Source of the DNA: Gnetum montanum
Lineage: Eukaryota; Streptophyta; Gnetopsida; Gnetales; Gnetaceae
Assembly (NCBI GenBank): GCA_015680685.1
Contig: MNCI01037756.1
Location: 101,475 to 165,474 of the forward strand
Direction of reading: 5' to 3'
Length of the DNA: 64,000 bases
Shown here: positions 56,200-64,000 of the stretch, piece after piece
How positions within the stretch are numbered: position 1 is the stretch's first letter
Layout of the letters: each line of letters starts with the position of its first letter
Made by a program: the position numbers and the translations under genes
The notes under the pieces: generated by a model
What the model was told of the DNA's origin: nothing
Databases searched by the model: none
Seen by the model: only the letters and a program-made list of their open reading frames with translations

Positions 56200-57260
56200 T
56201 CAACATAGCATGTATCTCATCATAGTAGAGAATAGTTGATAAAAGTAAACTTCCATTGGAAGAATACTTGTTTAGTCTTGAATAGTCAATGAGTTCGATG
56301 CTATAGTTTGCTACATGTACTAGCACTTGAGGAATCTTCTATTAATAGGATCTAGAAACTATTATCCTTCTAGATTAGATAAAATGTAAGAAGATCCAAC
56401 TCAATGCATCACATGATATTATTATTTTGATCTGAATACCAATCATGAAGAGCAACACAGAGAGATGGGATATGAAGCTCAATTGGTAAGATTTCCTTAG
56501 AACCATAGGCTAGAAAGTTTGAAGTACGAGAATTAGCTGTACTAAAAGTAGTAAGATAAACCCAAAGGGTATAGGATAGTTGTATATGCTAATTTCATTG
56601 GATTTTATTAACCATGTTATGAAAAAGAGAATCAGAGTTTTATTAGTGGACTCAACCTAACTATTTGACTAAGGGTAGTAAGGTGCAAAAAGGGATTGAA
56701 TGATATGATATATGGAATAGAAATTAGTTACCTCCTTACTTTTGAATTGAGGTCCATTAGCAATTATAATTTGGAAAGGTACACTAAAGTAGGATATTAT
56801 ATGATCAAGGATGAAAAAATAGATTAATTAGGATTTGGTGAAACCTAAAGGAATAAATTATGTCCACTTAATGAAGTATTTAATAGAAGTTAGGATAAAT
56901 TAGTACCCAATAGATAAAGGAGAGATAATAGAACCAATGAGATCTAAACCTCATTTTTTATATACCCATGTGATCTAAGATACATAAGAGAAGCATGCCT
57001 TTGAAAAGTGGTCCAAATATTAACTAAGTAAGAAGTACCTTTGCCTAAGGTTGATCATCAGTAGCCTAAAGAAATGATGTAAGTAGATAGGGATAATGAA
57101 CCTAAGTATTCATCATAAACTCATAAGTGAACTTGATCAAAAAATATCTTAGACTTTGCAGGACTAAGACAATGTAGAAGAACATCTATAGAAGAACCAT
57201 AATAGAGGATATTGGGATTTACTAATCAAAAATATTAGCTATGTTTATGCAAAGCATCCT
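56200..57260 (-). pseudogene. Decayed integrase of element K
   Basis: On the minus strand the core reads GHSFILTTIKYFIKWT, then YFSVPFQIIIANGPQFKS at about 56,785-56,735. The catalytic second Asp is changed to Ala (IANGPQF for TDNGPQF). FAPYYPXSNS and VESTNKT follow with the Glu region readable, then LSYTLWVYLTT and SKEILPIEL. A zinc finger region is expected near 57,200 but is poorly readable. Confidence 0.7.
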
Positions 57261-57419
57261 TTTGACTATGTGTGAGGTGACTAGGATTTTTCCTAGTAGT
57301 GAGGTAATGAAGAAGATCAATGTGTTACTGATTATCATCATTTACATTAATAGTGCTTATCAAGACATTTGAAGATTACATAGTAGATATCAAGAAACCT
57401 AATTTCATGAGTTAATTTC

Positions 57420-58335
57420 ACATAGTGAAAGGATCACCGTGAATGACAAAGTTTGTTAAGGCATCAGCTGGTATGTTTTTAGAATGTGTAATATGGCTTA
57501 AAGTATGAGTAGAAAAGGACAAGATAAGTTACTTAGCCATTTCTAGATAAGAAACTAAGTGAGGAGTCTTACAATCATAGTCACCATTAACTTGATTTAT
57601 GATGAGCTAAGAGTCATAATAAACAATAATAGTTTTGACTAAATTCTATAAGGCTAGCAAGAAACCTTGTATTAGAGCCTCATATTTATGTACATTATTA
57701 GTATAATAAAAATTAGGCTTATAAGCATGATAGAGAACTTGCTTGATAGAAAAGATAAGGACACATGTTGCACTATATCTAAAGGAAGTATGTGCTTCAT
57801 TGAAGTAAAGAACAACATATGAATCCTTACCATTACTATGTAAGTTGTGAATGATGTCAATTATTTCAAAGGAAGAGATAAGATCAAATATGGCTTGACC
57901 TTTGATTGAGTATTATGATAGAAAAAAAAAATCAAACTTGATGATAAAATTCTCCCAATGAGCTAAGTGATGGTTTTTAGAAGGATTGTTAGAAATGACC
58001 TTAAGGATGTTATCTTTGCAGATAACAAAGACCTTAGCATTAAGAAGGTAATGCCTTCACTTTTTAAGAGCAAATACAAGACGTAGATAAGGTTTCTTAA
58101 TATCAAAGTATCTAGTCTCATAGTCTAAGAAAGAATAAGAGATGTAGTTTATAGGAAGATCAACTCCATCTTCTCACCTTTGAGAGAGTATAGCAAATAT
58201 GGAATGATTGGATTTGCAAAGATAGAGATAGAAAGGTTGTTTGAATTATGGAGGATGAAGAATAGGAAGAGTGGTTAAGTATTCTTTGATGTAATCAAAG
58301 GTCATTTGACATTCCTCATTCCAAATGAAAAAAGT
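57420..58335 (-). pseudogene. Decayed RNase H and archaeal-type RNase H of element K
   Basis: On the minus strand the classical domain (58,335-57,940) reads FIWNEECQMTFDYIKEYL, then FDIKKPYLRLVFALKK, RHYLLNAKVFVICKDNI and HLAHWENFIIKFDF. The second RNase H (57,900-57,420) reads EYEALIQGFLLAL, then IINQVNGDYDCKTPHLVSYL and NIPADALTNFV. Frame changes and stops separate the blocks. Confidence 0.75.
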
Positions 58336-59820
58336 GGATTTACAAAGAAAATGAGTTAAGGGATATAGATGATCAATGATATTGAAAATAAAGTGACAAA
58401 TTAATTAAATATGGTCTTATAGAATATGCATATCTCAAATGTTTCTAGGTGGTGAAAGATTTAGAATAGTATTTACCTTATCATGATCAATAGTTATACC
58501 ATCTTAAGAAATAATGTAATCCAAAATTTGATCCATGAGAATACCAAAAATACATTTCTTGGAATTAAAACACAGGTTAAAATTATCACAAGTTAGAATT
58601 TGATCTAAGTTAGAAGCATGATTGGTTTCTAAGGTAGGTTTAATGGTCAAACTATCAACATAATCACTAACTATTTTGAACATCATGTCATTGAAGATGA
58701 AAGTCATATCTCATTGGTAAGTAAATCAAGAATTCTTAAATCCAAAGAGCATTTTAGTATAACAAAATATTCCCAAAGGAGTTATGAAAATGCTCTGAAT
58801 TTACTTGAATTAAGTTATAACTAGCAAACCCATCCATAAAAGATAGAAGAGCATGGCCAAATATCGAGTTAGTAAGCTTATCAATGTTTGATAAAGGAAA
58901 TTCATCATTAAGAGTAACATTGTTGAGGTTTCAAAAGTTAATACATATGCAAATGTCATCATTCTTTTTGGGAACAATAACCATATTAGAAATCTAATCA
59001 GAATAGTCAATAGAATGGATGAATCTAGCATTGTAAAGTTTGGTAATCTCTTATGTTATTGTAAGAGCTATATGAGAAACTATTTTTCTAAAATTTTCTT
59101 TGATGAATTTGGAACCTTCATTTAAGATGATATTATGTTGAACTAGCTTTGGGTCTAGACCAAGCATGTCATTGTATCCCCAAATGAAACCAATTGAAAG
59201 CTTTTGTAAGTTTGCTACAATAGACTCCTAAAGGTCTAGAAAGAGGAGAGTACTAATCTAAAGAGTCTTTCATTCACCTTTATAACTTATTACAAGTAGT
59301 CAATTAGTTGATAATTGGTTATAAGAGAATCTTGATCAAGGAAAGAAAGGTCCTCTATAATATCTAAAGAGCATATAATAGAAGTGAAAATTGACATCAA
59401 ATCAAGGAAAGAGGAATCTAGAGTCTTATATACTTGAATTTTAGTATGGCTAAAGATCAAAGGTTGAAGTAGAAAACCTATATGCTAGAATAAAGGAATT
59501 AGATTTTTCATCAAAAAAAGTGAAGATGTGAAAGGATAAGACTAAGTGATGTCAAAAGTTCATCAATGTTGAAATTTCTAAAGCACGCATTAATTCTAGT
59601 TGTAAAAGCTATGGAAAAAGAATATTTTGATACAAAAGATTCCATTTTCATTGAGGCAATGTAAGAATCGACATACAAGTAGAGAAAAAGCAACAGAAAA
59701 GCTAAATGATAAGAAAGCACAATGACATGTGGTAATAGTAGTAGACAAGCAACTAGAGGTGGATCCAATAGTAGTATTAGGGCTACCTCAATCCTACACA
59801 CTCCCTCCAAGAGCTCAAAT
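58335..59820 (-). pseudogene. Decayed reverse transcriptase of element K
   Basis: On the minus strand the upstream region has GYNDMLGLDPKLVQHNIILN (about 59,180). This is followed by FIHSIDYSD, MVIVPKKNDDICICINF, GHALLSFMDGFASYNLIQVN (about 58,860) and the MLFGFKNS block (58,745). The YxDD region near 58,640 is damaged. The region from 59,230 to 59,820 is an N-terminal extension with many stops. Confidence 0.7.
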
Positions 59821-59829
59821 GTGAGTTAT

Positions 59830-60880
59830 TTGAATGCAAGTTAGGAATTTTTATAGAGTTTGTTACTATTCCTCCAATTTCACCATGACAATTGTGTTTG
59901 GAATTTTGAAATTTTGAGAAAATTTTCCTGCTAGATGTAATGCTAGGCTTGAATTCATAGTTTCATAGTTAGAATACTTTTGAAGCTTGAATTGAAGCTT
60001 CTAGACTTTTATTTTATCACATAATCAAGAATCTTATTGTGTTGCCTCAATTTTTGAGGGTTTTAATAAATTTCTAGTTTGCATAGCTAGAAATCTCATG
60101 CATCTCTTGATTTCATCTTGTTTAAGTATAGTGTACAGAAAATATGTTGATCATCTCAGGATTTCAACATATTTTCTACCTAGAGTGAGAGGAATTACAA
60201 TTTTTCATGTCACTATTATAGTGCATCAAATAACAATGCTAGGGTAAGAAGATTTATAATTTTTAATTTATTATAACTGAATTTAGCAAATGTATTATGT
60301 TATACAAGTAGAAATATAGTCAAATATATATTTTCATGGCTAAATTTACAACTGTTCTTGCAAATATTTCAAAAAAATGATTTTGTGGCTTTTTCATGAA
60401 GAACATGATGTGAGATTTTAATGAAATGGAATTTTTTTCAAATCTTTAAGTATTGAAAAATAAAATGACATATTGTATCAAGATCCATTTTAATGTAGAA
60501 TATCAAAATTCGATAATTAGGTTTCAATGTATCAACATTTTTGAATGACATCTAAGTCTTGATGGATTTGGAATGAAGGCTTACGTTAACTTGTGTTTTA
60601 ATGTAAAGTATTAAAATTTGATTGCTATGTTAATGTCTCATATAGAAAAATCTAAGAAAGATTTTTGATGTGGTACTGACATAGCCTAAGCATGTTTTAC
60701 TTTTATGTTAATTTGAAGTTAAGTTTTAACATGAAACTCTATTTTCGATGCTAAAATTCTATTTCATTTCTTTCAAGGATGCTACAGCATCTAGGCTCCT
60801 TGTGATTAAGCCTATGTATTTCTTCCTTATGGCTAAAAGGATTATCTTAGATAAAAAATGGAGGAAATCTAGTTCAATCA
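59830..60880 (-). repeat. Candidate 3' LTR of element J (low-coordinate end approximate)
   Basis: On the minus strand a start TGATTGAAC at 60,880 is preceded by AGTGGCTTAGTTA, which corresponds to the GTGGGGCTA tract and TGATGAACC start of element E. The U3-like part has repeated 'atcaaaattcgata'/'attaaaatttgattg' segments. The other end must lie before the RT-upstream region of K, near 59,830, but no terminus was fixed. Confidence 0.45.
60137..60177. repeat. Perfect 14-bp inverted repeat with a 13-base loop
   Basis: AGAAAATATGTTGA and its exact complement flank ATCATCTCAGGAT-like loop sequence. The hairpin is AT-rich. It lies in the candidate LTR of element J. Confidence 0.75.
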
Positions 60881-61141
60881 TAACTAAGCCACTATTTGAT
60901 GATAATACATGTATGCCACCAATGCTATAGGCATAAAAAGGAGATGTAAAGTTCTTAAGTTTCTACATATTTCACTTGCATGTGATGATTTAGATTAGTT
61001 TAAGTAAGGAGATGGTTCTATGAGCTTTAGAGGAAATCTTTCCAAGAATCTCTGATAAGCTCATAGAAATAATTTTCAAGTATATGTCAGATATTTAGAA
61101 TCTTTCCAAGGACATCCTAGTTTATATCATGTAGTGCATGA

Positions 61142-62200
61142 TTAACACATGACAAAAATAAAATAGATCAATAGAACAAAATGAAATTTAATGTAGTTCC
61201 ATGAGGTTCCTAATAGCAATGGCTCCTCAATTGGCTTTTTCCCATTTTTATCCATCTTCTTGAATGGGTACCTATTCGGCAATGCTCTTAGCTTTTCTTC
61301 TTTAGTTCTATGATCATGCACTATCCATGTGAACTTAGTAATGTTCTTAGGTATTGGTACTTCCCAAGGATATCGTAGTTGTGGAAATATTTTAACTTTA
61401 ACGAACCATGCTAAAAACTGCATTCTCTCTTCTTCAAAGGCTTTTACAATCTTCTACAACTCTTGATACTTAGTTATTCTTCTAGCCAAATTTGTTTCAA
61501 CATATTTCTAGTCTTGAAAACTTGAATCAGCTACTTGAACTTAAAAATTTGTGATGTGAAGCTTTTGTTGTGCATCTTTCCTATATTCAAACTCTCTTTC
61601 ATACATGGAATACATGGTAGTCAATTGCTACTCTAGCTTTGTTCTTAATCTACTTGCTGTCAACATGGCCAAGTTAGCGTAGCATAGATTTGCTAGTCCT
61701 ATATACTCTATCAAATCTTCTATCTATAGGTCTTTATTCTTTAGCTTAGCTTAATGAAAAGGGCCAAACAATCTAAGATATATTTCCAATCAAGTATCTA
61801 CTATATAATTGAACTAATATTAGTCTTATCCATCTAGATTTCTTTCTCATTGATTTTTTTGTACATGTCCACTTGATTTTTGAAATATTTCTTGAGCCTT
61901 CCATATTTCTTGGCCTCATTTTATCATTCACTCATTTCAATGATTAACTTTTTTCTAACTAGGCATACTTTTCCCATTAATAGAATACTATTTTTCCAAG
62001 CCAATTATCTCATATCTAGATTAACTTTAGCAAACTACTCTCTTAGTTAATGGATACTTTTCTCAAGAATGCTCTATTTTTCTATATCTATTAGCCTAAT
62101 ATTTTTTGCAGCAATATTCTTATTCTCTTATTCTAATTTGGTGATGGCTTTAACATGGATGAAAATTTAAGCCTCTACTACTAAAGCATTTCAAACTACT
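61142..62200 (-). pseudogene. Second ORF of element J, C-terminal part
   Basis: On the minus strand, from the junction with element F at 62,200, the frame shows the coiled-coil block LLMGKVCLVRKKLIIEMS, NEAKKYGRLKKYFKNQVDMY and KKINEKEI. At 61,423-61,142 an open C-terminus follows: PWEVPIPKN, IVHDHRTKEEKLRALPNRYP, GKKPIEEPLLLGTS. These match, in order, the E ORF (LLMKEVCTIH, NEAK, LKEHFKDQVGMYKQ, PWKVMTPSN, TKEEKL, GKRPMEEPPPPGT). It is the third copy of this unrecognised protein in the window and the best preserved at its C-terminus. Confidence 0.7.
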
Positions 62201-63299
62201 TTTTAAGGATAGAGAAATTAGAAGGGGGTTGAATAAGTTTCCTAATTACAACAACCAACACAATCAAAACCACACATAATTTTTACATGGTTTCCCAACT
62301 TGGATACTTCCAAACTCAAAGGATAGAATATTTTCATACCTGTAGACCTTGTTCCTTAAAAAAATGTGATTTAGAAGGCATCACAACCTCTATAAAGTTT
62401 GAGCTTTGCCCAGAGTGTTTTGCGGCTATGAACACACTCAACCCTACAAGAATCCAACAACCTCAAAATGTGGTTTCAAGGATTTCAAAAAATTTACAAA
62501 ATGTGAGCTCCACATCGAAGTGTTTTGTTGTTGTGAACACACTCAAACCTACAAAATTCTGACAAGCTCATAAGATGCCTTGTCACCAGAAGCACATCAA
62601 CCCCATAACATAACAAATAAAGAAGAAAAGATCATAGAGAAAGTGTAACTCAATTTACAAATTCCTTGTAATAAGTTTCTCAATACATATAACACATTCC
62701 AAATGATGAAACAATGAAGAACAAAGCTAATTCTCTTTTGAGTAGCCAAGGATAGATTTTTGATGAATAGTACTTGCATATTTTCCAAGAATTCCACTTT
62801 GTCTTATATCCTTTGAGTTTCCAAAAACTTATTGGAATTTGTGAAATGGCTAGAAAATAGCTAACTGAGACATCTTATTCAAACTTGAGACATCTATTTG
62901 AAATCAATTTCAATTTAGAAAAAACATCTATCTAGAGAGTGAGATGTCTAGCTTGAGTTGTCTAGCCTTAGATGTCTCTACCAAAGGTGAGATTTCTTCT
63001 ATCAATGTGAGACATCTACCTTGCAAGCCTAGTGTGGGCTCTAGATCATTTCTCTAACATTTATGCATTTCAGTAGTCCTTGGAACATCTTCATTTGACT
63101 CATAGACTTCATTTGCATCCTAGTTCTCATCTTGTTATCCCAACTCTCCTTTTTTGTCATCTCAACATAACTCTCATTCTAGCTCAACTCTCATTTTGAA
63201 GTCTTATTTCAACATGTTTCTTCTTAGCCCTGCAAGACTACAAACACATTTCCACATTCTTCATCTTCTCTAAAGTTTTGACATATCAAAAGGTCAACA
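62201..63299 (-). repeat. 3' LTR of element F (Ty1/copia, same family as D; 1,099 bp)
   Basis: On the minus strand it starts TGTTGACCTTTTGATATG and ends near 62,201 after 'ggaaacttattcaaccccct'. It aligns with both LTRs of element D. U3 (62,860-63,015) has at least six AGACATCT/AGATGTCT motifs, four of them containing GAGACA/TGTCTC. It is inserted in the second ORF of element J. Confidence 0.85.
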
Positions 63300-63320
63300 A
63301 TATCCCCCTTTTTGGTGATG
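63300..63320 (-). promoter_or_regulatory. Polypurine tract of element F
   Basis: The minus-strand sequence CACCAAAAAGGGGGATAT directly abuts the LTR. A second tract TCCAAAAAGGAGGAGA lies at 63,696-63,712. Confidence 0.8.
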
Positions 63321-64000
63321 TCCAAAACTCAAGAAAATGGATTAGAACATTTCAAAATATATGTAAAAGTAAAAATATTTAAGGCATATTTAAGGATGTA
63401 AAGGCTCATATCCATTTGTCCTAATCACATGAGTTCACAAGCAAAATTGGTAACATCATGAGCTACCCAATAAATGTCCATAAAAATCCATTATATAATA
63501 TGCAAACCAAATGCTCATATAAATCCAAAAACATATCTCTAATATATAACAAGGTGAAATACTAAAATATGTGTAACATCAACTAGCTGAAATAAGTGTT
63601 GGTAACTATATATTTATTTATATAGCCATCCATAATATCAAACTATCCAATATAAGCTACCATATGCACACCATATTACAAAATTTTACAAAATTCTCCT
63701 CCTTTTTGGACATCACCCAAAAATTGGTAGGGTAAGATGAAGAACCTCTAGTCAGTGATTATTTTAGCATCATCATCATCATAGTCAAATGCTACACAAG
63801 TGGACCTGCAAGTCTCTTGTTTTTTATCATTGTTGTTGATGTTAGTGCTAGTGTTCAAGACATGATACTCATCATTATATTTGAAGAGGAAATCATGATA
63901 GGAGCTCTTCAAGAACGAAGCTTCACCTAAAACTAAGATGATGCAGGTGGACAAGATGGATCCTACTGAGAGGATGAGGATGCATCCTTTCTTTGGTATA
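63321..64000 (-). mobile_element. Element F: 3' internal region of a Sirevirus-like copia element
   Basis: This is the interior side of the F 3' LTR, running off the right edge. It corresponds to the element D 3' leader (35,031-36,276). A 68-codon minus-strand frame at 63,748-63,954 (MSTCIILVLGEASFLKSSYH, acidic tail ending DDDDAKIITD) ends 30 bp before the upstream purine tract. It may be the end of an additional 3' ORF as found in some Sireviruses, but has no recognisable domain. Confidence 0.6.

Larger units (their letters stand above)
53688..59820 (-). mobile_element. Element K: Tat-type Ty3/gypsy element, 3' part
   Basis: On the minus strand the order is RT, RNase H, second RNase H, integrase, a tandem array, PPT and 3' LTR. 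It has the double RNase H of the Tat/Ogre lineage but is a different family from A and B. Its LTR, PPT and 3' array are unrelated to theirs. Its 5' half is not in the window; the LTR of element J begins near 59,830. It has the most stops of the three Tat elements. Confidence 0.8.

Noticed and set aside
59511-59810. Hydrophobic 99-codon minus-strand ORF as a membrane (env-like) protein
   Set aside because: Another frame of the same stretch continues the RT-upstream region of element K; the hydrophobic reading is a by-product of AT-rich sequence.

Overview
The window is non-genic DNA from the nuclear genome of a large-genome land plant. Several lineages are excluded by content: there are no operons, no rRNA, and no intact host gene. 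Nearly everything is LTR retrotransposon in advanced decay. In-frame TAG/TAA/TGA codons sit where the families carry CAG/CAA/CGA, as expected from deamination of methylated cytosine. A gymnosperm or another plant with old, slowly purged repeats would fit, but the species cannot be fixed from this sequence.

The layout is two Russian-doll nests. Nest 1 (about 1-50,291): the oldest recognisable element, H, is a gypsy-type element with a coiled-coil second ORF. Its left end lies off the window or is not recognised. H is broken by G (about 4,049-6,460), which is itself broken by A, a Tat/Ogre-type gypsy 3' end (1-4,048). H is broken again by D, a Sirevirus-like Ty1/copia element (8,620-46,163), and by a minus-strand LTR, I (46,248 to about 47,110). 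D is split inside its integrase by B, a 21.5-kb Tat/Ogre-type gypsy on the minus strand (11,681-33,159). D is split again just before its polypurine tract by E, an 8.9-kb gag-only gypsy (36,282-45,172). Rejoining D across B and E restores the order LTR-PBS-gag-protease-integrase-RT-RNase H-PPT-LTR. The target-site duplications are TTGTT (B) and ATCAC, with one mismatch (E).

Nest 2 (about 51,123-64,000): an LTR with a decayed initiator-Met PBS (L) is interrupted by a Tat-type gypsy on the minus strand (K, 3' LTR at 53,688). K adjoins J (minus strand, related to E and H). J is interrupted by the copia element F (minus strand, 3' LTR 62,201-63,299). The other halves of these elements lie beyond the right edge.

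Element B is the largest structure. In its own orientation it reads 5' LTR, leader, gag-pro, a spacer of about 10 kb, RT-RNase H-archaeal-type RNase H-integrase, PPT, 3' LTR. The spacer holds an array of at least 15 palindromic units with a mean period of 189 bp, other short arrays, a GC-richer island that does not look like transposon, another LTR-like block, and a 536-base assembly gap.

Elements E, H and J share a long, unrecognised coiled-coil ORF downstream of gag. In E it is preceded by a copy of the LTR's own promoter module. This family, together with arrays of short palindromes in the U3 regions of several unrelated elements, is the part most worth a second look.
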